DNA of 48,607 nucleotides, from positions 4,882 through 53,488 of the forward strand of contig NZ_MKXB01000005.1 of NCBI RefSeq assembly GCF_001865245.1, read 5' to 3'. The translations under genes were made by a program, and so were the position numbers. Numbering within the stretch: position 1 is the stretch's first letter; every line of letters starts with the position of its first letter. Shown piece after piece: positions 1 to 8,485 of this stretch. The DNA comes from Streptomyces sp. CC53. Its GTDB lineage: Bacteria > Actinomycetota > Actinomycetes > Streptomycetales > Streptomycetaceae. The notes beneath the pieces were generated by a model. The model searched no databases. It was not told the origin of the DNA and was given only the letters and a program-made list of their open reading frames with translations.

Positions 1-31
1 TGCGCGGGGCGGTCCGGGAGAGCGGGGCCGC

Positions 32-1603
32 TCATCGCACGGCCGCGGCGCCGCCGCCCGCGCCGATCACGGTGGTGTCCTTCGGGTCGATGAGGTCGGG
101 CGCCCGCCAGCCGTGCTCGTCGTACTCGGCCATGCACTGCTCGACGAGGTCCTTGTAGGTGTCGAACTTGCCGGACGCCTGCTGGGCGTGCAGCGCCTCG
201 AAGCGGATCTGCTCGTGGTTGCCCGCGTAGTTCATCTCGTACAGCTCCCAGCGGGCTCCGAACTCGGTGCCGACCGCGTCCCAGGCGAGCTTCATCAGCT
301 TGACCCGGTCGATCGCCTCGACGCCGAGGCCCCGGACGTAGGTGTCGAGGTACGGGCGGATCTCGGGATCGGCCCAGTCGGCGGCGTGGGAGTTGTTGTA
401 GACGAGGGCGCTGCCCAGGTCGCGCAGGAAGATCTCCCGGACCTTCGGGAAGACCGACGACGACAGCACGCGGAAGGCCATCGCGGTCTCGCCGTTCGGC
501 GTGACCGTGCCGTCGGGCCACTTCGTCGGGTTGGACGCCATCGAGTCGACGAGCGCCCAGAACATGTTGCGGTAGGCCAGCACCTCGCCGAGCCGGCTCT
601 GCACGCCGCGGAACTGGGAGGTCCCGGTGGTCTCCAGGCCCTTGGCGAGGAGTCCGGTGAGGAAGTCCATCTTGACGGCGAAGCGGACGCAGGCGTGGAA
701 CATGGCCCGGTAGAAGAACCCGGAGCCGTAGAAGAAGTTGTTCGCCTTGTCCACGTCGTAGCAGAAGACGTTCTCCCACGGGATGAGGACCTTGTCGAAG
801 ACGAGGATGCCGTCGTTCTCGTCCAGGCGGCTGCTGAGCGGCTGGTCGAAGGGGCTGCTCACGGTCGCCGCGGCGTACTCGTACGAGGGACGGGATATCA
901 CCTTGAGCCCGGGGCTGTTGGTGGGCACGATGAAGTACGCGGAGAACTCCTTCGCGCCGTCGGGGATGCGGCCGTAGCTGCCGATGAAGATGTGCTGGGT
1001 GAGCGCCGCACCCGTGCCGACGACCTTGGCGCCGGACACGACCAGCCCGGCGTCGGTCTCCTTGTCGACGGTGAGCATCACGTCCTTCAGCTCGGTCAGG
1101 CCGCGGTTGCGGTCGATCGGCGGGTTCACGATGCCGTGGCCGATGAAGAGGACCTTCTCCTGCGCGGAGCGGTACCAGTTCGTGGCGTTGTCCTCGAAGG
1201 GCGCGTAGTGCTCCTTGTTGGAGCCGAGGGTGGACAGGAACGCGGCCTTGAAGTCGGGGGTGCGGCCCATCCAGCCGTACGTCATCCTCGCCCACTCCTC
1301 CATCGCCCGCGCTGCCGTGCGCAGGTCGTCGGAGGTGTACGGCGCCTTGAAGTACGGGTGGGTGAACCCGCCGCTCCCGGTGTCCGTGGGCACGACCAGC
1401 CGGCTGCTGCGGGCCGGGTCGTGCAGCGCGTCGTAGAGCCTCGCCACCATGCGGGCGTTGTTCCGGAAGGCGGGGTGCGTCGTGACGTCCTCGACGCGCT
1501 CGCCGTAGATCCTCACGTCCCGGCCGTCGCGGAGGCTCTCCAGGTAGTCGTCCCCGGTCTGCGGACGGGTGGCGGAGCCGGGCTTGCGGTCGGTGCTGCT
1601 CAT
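32..1603 (-). CDS. HpaB/PvcC-type flavin-dependent aromatic hydroxylase
   Basis: The 523-residue product belongs to the 4-hydroxyphenylacetate 3-monooxygenase oxygenase-component family (HpaB/PvcC/TftD), which uses FADH2 from a partner reductase to hydroxylate phenols. The N-terminal block (DYLESLRDGRDVRIYGERV), the central FIGHGIVNPPIDRN and VVGTGAALTQHIFIGSYG segments and the C-terminal GNHEQIRFEALHAQQ are typical, and the length is normal. I chose ATG at 1603 because AAAGG lies about 10 nt upstream; a GTG at 1621 is in frame but has no comparable ribosome site. No HpaC-type reductase is visible next to it. The gene is divergent from a DAHP synthase, so a role in a specialised aromatic pathway is plausible but inferred. 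The family is certain; the substrate is unknown. Confidence 0.9.
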   Translation of the reverse strand: MSSTDRKPGSATRPQTGDDYLESLRDGRDVRIYGERVEDVTTHPAFRNNARMVARLYDALHDPARSSRLVVPTDTGSGGFTHPYFKAPYTSDDLRTAARAMEEWARMTYGWMGRTPDFKAAFLSTLGSNKEHYAPFEDNATNWYRSAQEKVLFIGHGIVNPPIDRNRGLTELKDVMLTVDKETDAGLVVSGAKVVGTGAALTQHIFIGSYGRIPDGAKEFSAYFIVPTNSPGLKVISRPSYEYAAATVSSPFDQPLSSRLDENDGILVFDKVLIPWENVFCYDVDKANNFFYGSGFFYRAMFHACVRFAVKMDFLTGLLAKGLETTGTSQFRGVQSRLGEVLAYRNMFWALVDSMASNPTKWPDGTVTPNGETAMAFRVLSSSVFPKVREIFLRDLGSALVYNNSHAADWADPEIRPYLDTYVRGLGVEAIDRVKLMKLAWDAVGTEFGARWELYEMNYAGNHEQIRFEALHAQQASGKFDTYKDLVEQCMAEYDEHGWRAPDLIDPKDTTVIGAGGGAAAVR

Positions 1604-1989
1604 CCAGGGGTCACCTTTCACGGCGGTTCTGGAGCGGTCGCCGGCATGTGGGTGCCGCGCACCGCTCGGTCCACTGCCCGGAATCCTGCGGCACCCCGGG
1701 GCGCCCCGACAGTCGGCCGCTGTGGCTAGTACCGAAGGCGTAGTTCCTTTCCGCTAACCGCAAAGGGGCACTGTCCGGGCCGGGTTCGGGGGTGCGAGGC
1801 TCTGCGGTGCCGGGCGGGCACCGGTGGCGCCCCCACCGTTGCGGAGCCGGGCGCCACGCGGCTCCGGACGCGGCGCGCTCTCACCGGGACGCCGGCGTGG
1901 AGCCCGCCGCCCCTGCGGCCGACGCGCTCCCGCGCCGCCGGCCCCCGAGCCACCCCCGTGAGCGAGCCCCTGAGACGGAGGCGTAGAGG
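1604..1989. other. Divergent intergenic region, no gene seen
   Basis: This 386-bp stretch separates the divergent hydroxylase and DAHP synthase genes and must carry both promoters. The only clear drop in GC is around 1727-1770. I see no convincing hexamer pair and no conserved small gene; reading frames here look like GC-rich shadows. Confidence 0.5.
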
Positions 1990-3378
1990 ATGTCCGTGGC
2001 GCATCACGATGACGCGACCCGGCAGGACCTGCCGGCCGCCCAGCAGCCCGATTGGCCCGATCCGGCCGCGCTGCGCGCCACCGTCGCGCGCCTGGCCGCC
2101 GCTCCCCCGCTGGTCTCGCCGGAGGCGTGCGACCGGCTGCGCGACCGGCTCGGCGAGGTGGCGCGCGGCGGGGCGTTCCTGCTCCAGGGCGGCGACTGCG
2201 CCGAGACCCTCGACGGCGTCCCGCCGGGGGCGGTCGGCCGGACTCTGCAAGTCCTGCACCAGATGGGCGCCGTGCTCGCCTACGCGACGGCCGCCCCCGT
2301 GGTGAAGGTCGGCAGGCTGGCGGGGCAGTACGCGAAGCCGCGGTCCCTGCCGACGGAGACCCGCGACGGCGTGACCCTCTCCTCGTACCGGGGGGACGCG
2401 GTGAACGGGGTGGCGTTCACGGCGGCGGCCCGCACCCCGGACCCCGCGCGTCTGGAGCGGGTGTACGACGCCTCCGCGGCCACCCTGGAGGCGATGCGGC
2501 GGTTCCGGGACGGCGGCGGCGCCGACCTGGACCGGGCCCACGCACGCAACCTCGCCCACCTGTCCCGGTCGCCGCGGGGGCACCGGTACGCGCCGCTGCT
2601 CGACCGGATGGACGCGGCGCTCGCCTTCCTCCGCGCCTGCGGCGGCAACACGTCCGCGCCGCGCACCACCGAGGTGTTCGCCAGCCACGAGGCGCTGCTG
2701 CTGGACTACGAGACGCCCCTGGTCCGCACCGATTCCCGCACGGGACGCCGGTACGCCCTGTCGGGCCACATGGTGTGGATCGGCGAGCGGACCCGGCGGC
2801 TCGACGGCGCGCACGTCGCCTTCGCGGCCGGGGTGGCCAATCCGGTCGGGGTGAAGCTGGGCCCCGACGCGACGGCGGACGACGTCCTCGCGCTGGTCGA
2901 CCGGCTCGACCCGGAGCGGACGCCCGGCCGCCTCACCCTGATCACCCGCATGGGCGCGGGGCGGATCCGGGAGCGGCTGCCGGAGCTGGTGGAGAAGGTG
3001 CGGGCGGAGGGCGCCCGGGTGGTGTGGGTGTGCGACGCCGTGCACGGCAACACCCGCACGGCCCCGAGCGGGCACAAGACGCGGCACGTCGACGCCGTCC
3101 TCGACGAGATCACCGGGTTCTTCGAGGTGCACCGGGAGGCGGGCACCCATCCGGGCGGGCTGCACCTGGAGTTGACCGGCGAGGACGTCACGGAGTGCGT
3201 GGGCGGAGACGACGAGGTGGGGTACGCCGACCTTCCGCTGCGGTACGCCTCCGCCTGCGATCCGCGCCTCAACCGCGACCAGTCGGTGGCGCTGGCGTTC
3301 CGGCTGGCGGCCTGGCTGGACTCCTGCCCGCCGGTGCCGTCGGGCGCGGCCGCCCCCCTCGTGCCCGCCCCGTACTGA
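1990..3378 (+). CDS. Class II 3-deoxy-7-phosphoheptulonate synthase (DAHP synthase)
   Basis: The 462-residue enzyme condenses phosphoenolpyruvate and erythrose-4-phosphate in the first step of the shikimate pathway. Class II signatures are plain: LLQGGDCAET, VVKVGRLAGQYAKPRS, SSYRGDAVNG, RRYALSGHMVWIGERTR, VGVKLGP, CDAVHGNT, GHKTRH, HPGGLHLELTGEDVTEC and ACDPRLNRDQS. Housekeeping enzymes usually read CDPMHGNT where this one has CDAVHGNT, which fits a second, pathway-specific copy. ATG at 1990 follows GTAGAGG. A MaoC-type gene follows 62 bp later on the same strand and an aromatic hydroxylase is divergent. I infer a dedicated aromatic precursor supply rather than the housekeeping enzyme, but cannot see whether another copy exists. 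Confidence 0.92.
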   Translation: MSVAHHDDATRQDLPAAQQPDWPDPAALRATVARLAAAPPLVSPEACDRLRDRLGEVARGGAFLLQGGDCAETLDGVPPGAVGRTLQVLHQMGAVLAYATAAPVVKVGRLAGQYAKPRSLPTETRDGVTLSSYRGDAVNGVAFTAAARTPDPARLERVYDASAATLEAMRRFRDGGGADLDRAHARNLAHLSRSPRGHRYAPLLDRMDAALAFLRACGGNTSAPRTTEVFASHEALLLDYETPLVRTDSRTGRRYALSGHMVWIGERTRRLDGAHVAFAAGVANPVGVKLGPDATADDVLALVDRLDPERTPGRLTLITRMGAGRIRERLPELVEKVRAEGARVVWVCDAVHGNTRTAPSGHKTRHVDAVLDEITGFFEVHREAGTHPGGLHLELTGEDVTECVGGDDEVGYADLPLRYASACDPRLNRDQSVALAFRLAAWLDSCPPVPSGAAAPLVPAPY

Positions 3379-3440
3379 TCCGACGACGCACTGACCGGCA
3401 CCCCGTGCCGACCGACACGACCGAGGAGAAGGGAACCGCC

Positions 3441-3896
3441 GTGCGCCATTTCGAGGACTTCCCCGAGGGTGCCGAGTACGCCCTCGGCACGGCCCGGCTG
3501 ACGGAGCAGGACATCGTGGAGTACGCCCGCGCCTTCGACCCGATGCCCTTCCACCTGGATCCGGAGGCGGCGCGCCTGTCGCCGTTCGGCGGCCTGGTGG
3601 CGAGCGGCTGGCACACCGGGGCGGTGGTGACGGGGCTGTTCGTGCGGGCGCTCCTCGCCGACTCGTCCTGCCAGGGCTCGTACGGCATGGACGAGGTGCG
3701 GTTCCTTGCTCCGGTGCGGCCGGGCGACACGCTGCACGGCACCGCCGCGGTCGAGGAGGCCGCGCCGCACCCGAGGCGACCGGGCGTGGGCACGGTCCGC
3801 TTCCTGGTGGAGGCGCACGGCCGGGACGGCGTCCCGCTCTACCGGATGCGCACGCGCCTGCTCTTCGGGTGCCGCGTCCCGGCTCCCGCGGTCTGA
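3441..3896 (+). CDS. MaoC-type hotdog-fold hydratase/dehydratase
   Basis: This 151-residue single-domain protein matches the MaoC/(R)-specific enoyl hydratase family. It opens with RHFEDFPEGAEYALGTARLT, has the active-site region FDPMPFHLDPEAA (Asp and His as expected) and the GGLVASGWHTGA helix that follows it. The GTG start at 3441 is supported by GAGGAGAAGGG about 8 nt upstream. It lies 62 bp behind the DAHP synthase and is probably co-transcribed. Stand-alone MaoC proteins act on acyl-CoA or acyl-carrier thioesters; the actual substrate cannot be read from the sequence. Confidence 0.85.
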   Translation: MRHFEDFPEGAEYALGTARLTEQDIVEYARAFDPMPFHLDPEAARLSPFGGLVASGWHTGAVVTGLFVRALLADSSCQGSYGMDEVRFLAPVRPGDTLHGTAAVEEAAPHPRRPGVGTVRFLVEAHGRDGVPLYRMRTRLLFGCRVPAPAV

Positions 3897-4217
3897 GTCG
3901 GGCGTGCACCGGCCGGGCCGCCACGGTCGCTTCCGACGTCAGCGGGCTGAGCCCGGGCCGCCGGGCCGCCGCGGCGTGGATCGCGGGCACCGCCACGATC
4001 GGGCAGCGGAAGCACGGAGCAAGCGGGTGCCGGCCGGGTCGCCGGGCCCCCTCGGGCCGTGCCGGGGTACGCCTGCCTGGCCGCCCCGGCCGGAGCGCCC
4101 CGCCCCGCCGGGCCGCCCGCGGGCCCCGGCTGCGCACCCCCTGCCCGTGCGCGGGTCCCCGGGCGTGCCGGGGAGTGCGGGCGAGGCCCCGGCTGCCCCG
4201 GGGCCTCCACCGGACCC

Positions 4218-4255
4218 CCGTTCCTCCCCGGCAGTCCCCCGCCGGGGAGGAACGG
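4218..4255 (+). terminator. Strong hairpin terminator
   Basis: A perfect 15-bp stem (4218-4232 with 4241-4255) closes on an 8-nt loop. There is no U-tract, which is common for actinomycete terminators. It lies between the MaoC gene and the promoter of the siderophore-interacting protein, so it probably insulates the latter. Confidence 0.75.
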
Positions 4256-4259
4256 GCTC

Positions 4260-4288
4260 TTGCCTATACGCACCGTTGCGTCTAGTCT
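4260..4288 (+). promoter_or_regulatory. Promoter with a palindromic operator in its spacer
   Basis: TTGCCT (4260-4265) and TAGTCT (4283-4288) are 17 bp apart, a good vegetative promoter. The spacer contains the perfect inverted repeat ACGCA-N4-TGCGT (4268-4281). A repressor bound there would block RNA polymerase directly. The repeat resembles TetR-type operators; the regulator is not identified. The start codon at 4353 lies about 60 nt downstream of the expected transcription start. Confidence 0.6.
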
Positions 4289-4352
4289 TTGCAGGTGTGA
4301 GGGGCCGTCAGACACCACTCCGGCGCCCTACCACCGCCCGAAAGGTCCCGCC

Positions 4353-5084
4353 ATGTTCCGCAACCGCCGCACCCGTCACACCGCGACCGTCGAGGCCGTC
4401 GCCCGCATCGCGCCCCGCATGGCCCGCATCACGCTGAGCGGCACGGGCATGTCCGCGTTCCGCTGCGACGAGCCGACGCAGTGGATCAAACTGCACGTCA
4501 CGGACCCGGCCGACGGCCGCACGGTGGGCCGCGCCTACACCGTGCGGCACCAGCACCCCGGGGAGCCCCGCATCGACGTCGACGTGGTCCTGCACGGCAA
4601 CGGCCCGGCCGCACGGTGGGCGGAGGCCGTCACGCCCGGCGAGGAGGTCTCCTTCGGCGGCCCGAGGGGCTCGTTCCGCCCCGTGCCGGGGGCCGACTTC
4701 TACCTGCTCGCGGGCGACGAGAGCGCCCAGCCCGCGGTGGCCACGATCGCGGAGCAGCTGCCGCCGGACGTGCGGGGCAGGGCGTACTTGGAAGTGGCGG
4801 GACCGCAGGACGAACTCGCACTGCGCACCCCACCGGGGCTGGAGGTCGTCTGGCTGCACCGCCCGGAGGGAGCCGCCAAGGGCGAGGCCCTGCGGGACGC
4901 CGTCTGCGGGGCGGAGGTCCCGGGGGCCCGGCCGGCCGCCTGGGTGGCGGGCGAGTCCACGGCGATCCGCGCCGTCCGGCGGCACCTCGCCGACGCGCTG
5001 GGCCTGCCCCGCGACGCGCTGTACGCCAAGGGGTACTGGAAGCGCGACGAGGCGGACCACCGCGACCCGCTCGCCTCGGACTGA
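4353..5084 (+). CDS. Siderophore-interacting protein (SIP-type ferric-siderophore reductase)
   Basis: The 243-residue protein belongs to the SIP/ViuB flavoreductase family, which uses FAD and NAD(P)H to release iron from ferric siderophores in the cytoplasm. The N-terminal FAD-binding barrel carries ARITLSG, GRAYTVRHQ (the RxYTxR flavin motif) and GNGPAARWAEA. The C-terminal NAD(P)-binding half has DFYLLAGDESAQPAVATI and the usual ending AKGYWKRDEADH. ATG at 4353 follows GAAAGG. The length is slightly short for the family (about 250-280). The gene stands alone behind a terminator and has a palindromic operator in its promoter, so it is likely an independently controlled unit; no siderophore genes are adjacent. 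Confidence 0.93.
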   Translation: MFRNRRTRHTATVEAVARIAPRMARITLSGTGMSAFRCDEPTQWIKLHVTDPADGRTVGRAYTVRHQHPGEPRIDVDVVLHGNGPAARWAEAVTPGEEVSFGGPRGSFRPVPGADFYLLAGDESAQPAVATIAEQLPPDVRGRAYLEVAGPQDELALRTPPGLEVVWLHRPEGAAKGEALRDAVCGAEVPGARPAAWVAGESTAIRAVRRHLADALGLPRDALYAKGYWKRDEADHRDPLASD

Positions 5085-5441
5085 CGACGTCGGCCGGGCC
5101 CACGGCGGACGCCGCCTCCGCGGACGCGGGGCGACCGCCCGGCACCGTGCCGAAGCACCGCCCTGCGACGAGCCCTCGGGACGGCGGCCCCCCAGGAGCA
5201 GCGCACCCGCAGGGGCGGTGAGCCCGCAGAGGCGGCGAGCCGCACCGCACGGGCGGTGGAACCGCCGGCCGGCGACCGGCACGGGCCCCGCGGGCGCCTC
5301 CCGCACGACAGCGGCACGTATCCCCGGCAGGCGCCGCCGCGTTCAGGTCACCGCGGGATGACGGGCCGGGTCCGGCGCGGCCCCACCGGCCCGGGCGGCC
5401 CGCCCGAGGGCGCCGCCCACGAGACGGGGGTGAACCTGCCT
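5085..5441. other. Convergent intergenic region with a 17-bp tandem duplication
   Basis: No gene is supported between the convergent SIP and ku genes. A 17-bp unit starting CCCGCAG is present twice in tandem with two mismatches (5206-5222 and 5223-5239). The rest is GC-rich and unstructured as far as I can see. Confidence 0.5.
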
Positions 5442-5458
5442 GCGGACCACCGGTCCGC
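5442..5458 (-). terminator. Short hairpin downstream of ku
   Basis: GCGGACC (5442-5448) and GGTCCGC (5452-5458) form a perfect 7-bp stem with a 3-nt loop, starting 19 nt past the ku stop codon. It could end transcription from ku and also from the convergent SIP gene. Confidence 0.45.
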
Positions 5459-5476
5459 CGCCGTGCTCCACCCCGG

Positions 5477-6562
5477 TCAGGCGGAGCGCTTGCGGGACGA
5501 GCCCCGCTCCGTCGCGGTCTTCTTCGCCGCCGGCTTCTTGGCCGCCGTCTTCTTCCCGGTCGTCTTCCTGGCCGCAGCCTTCTCCGCCCCCGCGTCCTTG
5601 GCCTTGGACGCCGCCCTCGACGCCGCCTTGCGGGCCTGGCCCTCCGACGCCTTCGCCGCGGCCGACTTCTTGCCGCCCGCCGCCTTCGGCGCGGCCGGGG
5701 CGCGCGGGGGCGTCCTGCGGGAGCGGGAGGGCAGGTCCGTGACCGACGCCCCGGCCGCCCGCGCCACCTTCCCACCCGCCGCCTCCCCGCGGGCCTCGCG
5801 GGCCGCGCGGACGCTGCTCTCCAGCGCCGCCATCAAGTCGATGACCTGGGCGCCCCGTTCCGGAGCCGGCTCCGGGGGCGCCACCGCCCCCTCCGCCTTC
5901 GCGGCGATCAGCTCCTCCACCGCCGTCCGGTAGTCGTCGTGCAGTTCGCCGATGTCGACGGACCCGAGCGTGTCCATGAGGGCGTCCGCCAGGTCCAGTT
6001 CGGCGTCGCGGACGGTGACGGGCGTCTCGGGCGCCACGCCCTCGGGGCGGCGGATCTCGTCCGGCCAGAGCAGCCCGTGCATGGCGATCACGTCGTCCAC
6101 GACCCGCAGCATCCCCAGCCGCTCCCGCCCGCGCAGCGCGTACTTGGCGATCGCGACGCGGTCGCTGCGCTTGAGCGCCTCACGCAGCAGCGTGTACGGC
6201 TTGGCGGCGGGCACGCCGTTCGCCTGCAGGTAGTAGGCGGCGTCCATCTGGAGCGGGTCGATCTGGGCGGCCGGCACGAAGGCGACGATCTCGATCGTCT
6301 TGGCGGTGGGCAGCGGCAGCGCGGCCAGGTCCTCGTCGGTGATCGGGATCATGGTGCCGTCGGCTTCCTCGTACGCCTTGCCGATCTCGGCCGCCGTCAC
6401 CTCCCGCCCGTCGAGTTCGCACACCTTGCGGTAGCGGATCCGCCCGCCGTCCTCGGCGTGGATCTGGCGGAAGGAGACCGACCGGTTCTCCGTCGCGTTC
6501 ACCAGCTTGATGGGGATGCTGACCAGCCCGAAGGAGATAGCGCCGTTCCATATGGATCGCAC
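5477..6562 (-). CDS. ku: Non-homologous end-joining protein Ku
   Basis: The 361-residue protein binds double-strand DNA ends as a homodimer and recruits the NHEJ polymerase and ligase. The start RSIWNGAISFGLVSIPIKL, the KVCELDGREV segment and YYLQANGVPAAKPYTLL are hallmark Ku core sequences (about residues 1-260). A tail of some 65 residues after about residue 295 is built of Lys/Ala runs (for example KKTAAKKPAAKK), like the basic extensions of mycobacterial and streptomycete Ku that help DNA binding. The start is GTG at 6562 with GAAAGGG about 9 nt upstream. The gene is divergent from the NHEJ polymerase gene, 41 bp away. Confidence 0.97.
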   Translation of the reverse strand: MRSIWNGAISFGLVSIPIKLVNATENRSVSFRQIHAEDGGRIRYRKVCELDGREVTAAEIGKAYEEADGTMIPITDEDLAALPLPTAKTIEIVAFVPAAQIDPLQMDAAYYLQANGVPAAKPYTLLREALKRSDRVAIAKYALRGRERLGMLRVVDDVIAMHGLLWPDEIRRPEGVAPETPVTVRDAELDLADALMDTLGSVDIGELHDDYRTAVEELIAAKAEGAVAPPEPAPERGAQVIDLMAALESSVRAAREARGEAAGGKVARAAGASVTDLPSRSRRTPPRAPAAPKAAGGKKSAAAKASEGQARKAASRAASKAKDAGAEKAAARKTTGKKTAAKKPAAKKTATERGSSRKRSA

Positions 6563-6603
6563 GGTTCATCCCTTTCGTACCGGAATCGTGGGATTCTCAT
6601 GGT
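6563..6603. promoter_or_regulatory. 41-bp divergent promoter region between ku and the NHEJ polymerase
   Basis: Both start codons bound this 41-bp gap, so the two promoters overlap each other or the coding ends. It contains the inverted repeat GAATC-N4-GATTC (6583-6596), centred near the middle. The polymerase gene has no clear ribosome site in front of ATG 6604, so a leaderless transcript is possible. Shared control of both genes by one factor is an inference. Confidence 0.5.
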
Positions 6604-7494
6604 ATGACGCCGATCACGGAGGTGGAGGGGCAGCGGATCGCCCTCAGCAACCTGGACAAGGTCATCCATCCGGCGACCGGGACGACGAAGGGGGAGATCC
6701 TGCACTACTACGCCGTCGTGGCGGACCTGCTCCTCCCCCATCTGCGTGACCGGCCGCTGTCCTTCCTCCGCTACCCGGACGGTCCGGACGGGCAGCTGTT
6801 CTTCACCAAGAACCCGCCGCCCGGCACCCCCGACTGGGTGACGACCGCGTCCGTCCCGCGCTCCGACGACCCGGGCGCCCGCCAGGTCGTCGTCGACGGC
6901 CTGGCGTCACTGATGTGGGCGGCCAACCTCGTGGTCGAGTTCCACACCCACCAGTGGCGGGCCGCCGACCCCGGTGTCGCCGACCGCCTCGTGTTCGACC
7001 TCGACCCCGGCGCCCCCGCGACGGTCGTCGACTGCTGCCGGGTCGCCCTCTGGCTGCGCGACCGGCTCGCCGCGGACGGCCTCACCGCGTACGCCAAGAC
7101 CTCCGGTGCCAAGGGACTGCACCTGTACGCCGGGATCGAGCCGACGCCGTCGGACGTGGTGTCCGCGTACGCGAAGCGGCTCGCGGTGGAGGCGGAGGCG
7201 GAGCTGCCCCGGTCGGTGGTGCACCGGATGGCGAAGTCCCTGCGGCCCGGCAAGGTCTTCGTCGACCACAGCCAGAACGCGGCCGCGAAGACCACCGCCG
7301 CGCCCTACACGCTGCGGGCCCGGGCACGGCCCGCCGTCTCGACGCCGGTGACCTGGGAGGAGGTGGCGGCGTGCGGCCGCCCCGAGGAGCTGACGTTCCT
7401 GCTCGGCGACGCCGCCGCGCGCGCCGAGCGGTACGGGGACGTGCTGCGGCCGCTGGTGGACGGCACCGGAGCCGGCCCGGTCCCGGAAGGCTGA
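6604..7494 (+). CDS. LigD-type NHEJ DNA polymerase/primase domain protein
   Basis: The 296-residue protein is a stand-alone archaeo-eukaryotic-primase-type polymerase of the LigD POL family, which fills gaps with ribonucleotides or deoxynucleotides during NHEJ. Typical segments are LSNLDKVIHPATGTTKGEIL at the N-terminus, MWAANLVVEFHTHQW, the metal-binding FDLDPG, AKTSGAKGLHLY, and GKVFVDHSQNAAAKTTAAPY near the end. The size matches the domain alone: there is no fused nuclease or ligase. It is divergent from ku, and its 3' end is only 10 bp from the end of the convergent ligase gene. Streptomycetes commonly carry the NHEJ activities on separate proteins. Confidence 0.95.
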   Translation: MTPITEVEGQRIALSNLDKVIHPATGTTKGEILHYYAVVADLLLPHLRDRPLSFLRYPDGPDGQLFFTKNPPPGTPDWVTTASVPRSDDPGARQVVVDGLASLMWAANLVVEFHTHQWRAADPGVADRLVFDLDPGAPATVVDCCRVALWLRDRLAADGLTAYAKTSGAKGLHLYAGIEPTPSDVVSAYAKRLAVEAEAELPRSVVHRMAKSLRPGKVFVDHSQNAAAKTTAAPYTLRARARPAVSTPVTWEEVAACGRPEELTFLLGDAAARAERYGDVLRPLVDGTGAGPVPEG

Positions 7495-7504
7495 GGGCCG
7501 TACG

Positions 7505-8485
7505 TCAGTCCAGGTACGCGGAGGACTCCTCGGGCGACAGATCGGGACGCAGACGCAGCCAGGACGGCTGGCGGAGCAGTCCGCCCCCGGTGCGGGTGGC
7601 GTACCGGACCTCGCCCACCAGACGCGGCACCACCCAGCGGGCCGCCGCGGCCACCGGCGGCGCCTGGACGAACGGATGGGCGGCGGCCTCCGAGGCGTGG
7701 AGCAGGCGGGCCAGTTCGGCGCGTTCCCGCTCGCTCCAGCCGGTGCCGACGGCCCCGACGTACCGTAGGCCGCCGCCGGACGCCTCGAACTGGCCCATGA
7801 GCACCGAGCCGGGCAGCCCGGTGAGCCGTCCGGCCCCGGGCAGCCAGCCGCAGACGACGACGTCGGCGGTCCGCATGTTGCGGATCTTGATCCAGTCGCG
7901 GGAGCGGGCCCCGGGCGCGTAACGGGAGGCGATCCGCTTGCAGAGGAGGCCCTCCAGACCGTGCTCCTCGGTAGCCCGGAGCGCCTGCGCGCCGTGTCCG
8001 ACGAGCGCGGCGGGCGTGGACCAGGTGGGCCCGGCCAGGGCCAGGGCTTCGAGCTCCTGCCGCCGCTCGCTCCAGGGCAGGCCGGTGAGGAGGCGGCCCC
8101 GCAGGTGGAGGACGTCGAACAGCACCGCGTGGACGGGTGCGCGGGCGGCCAGTCGGCGGGCGCGTTCCGGGGAGGCCGCGAGCCCCATGCGCGGCTGGAG
8201 CCGGGCGAAGTCGCTGCGCCCCCGCTCGTCCGGCATCACGATCTCCCCGTCGAGGACGGCCGCGAGCCCGGGGGGCAGCGCGTCGGCCAGGGGCCGCAGC
8301 TCGGGGTAGGCGGGGGTGATGTCCTCGCCGGAACGGGAGCGCAGGGCGAGGGTGCCGTCCCCGGGGAGGTAGAACACCGCGCGCTGGCCGTCCTGCTTCG
8401 TCTCGTAGGCCCAAGCGGCGTCCTGGGCGGGCGGCGGGAGGGTGCCGGCGGTGGCGAGCATGGGGGCGATGAGGGGCAGGTCCAC
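7505..8485 (-). CDS. ATP-dependent DNA ligase (LigC/LigD ligase-domain type)
   Basis: The 326-residue protein is a minimal two-domain ATP-dependent ligase. The adenylation lysine lies in ETKQDGQR (Lys30), motif III is around LDGEIV, motif IV is EGLLCKR and motif V is DWIKIR, where the second basic residue is Arg instead of the more usual Lys. The OB-fold domain ends with the family signature QPSWLRLRPDLSPEESS. The start is GTG at 8485, weakly supported by a GGAC about 10 nt upstream. Together with ku and the polymerase gene it forms a three-protein NHEJ set. It could alternatively serve base-excision repair, as mycobacterial LigC does. Confidence 0.93.
   Translation of the reverse strand: MDLPLIAPMLATAGTLPPPAQDAAWAYETKQDGQRAVFYLPGDGTLALRSRSGEDITPAYPELRPLADALPPGLAAVLDGEIVMPDERGRSDFARLQPRMGLAASPERARRLAARAPVHAVLFDVLHLRGRLLTGLPWSERRQELEALALAGPTWSTPAALVGHGAQALRATEEHGLEGLLCKRIASRYAPGARSRDWIKIRNMRTADVVVCGWLPGAGRLTGLPGSVLMGQFEASGGGLRYVGAVGTGWSERERAELARLLHASEAAAHPFVQAPPVAAAARWVVPRLVGEVRYATRTGGGLLRQPSWLRLRPDLSPEESSAYLD

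Noticed and set aside
1726..4137. Minus-strand open frame of about 800 codons
   Set aside because: It is antisense to the DAHP synthase and MaoC genes and is rich in Arg/Pro/Gly, as expected of a shadow.
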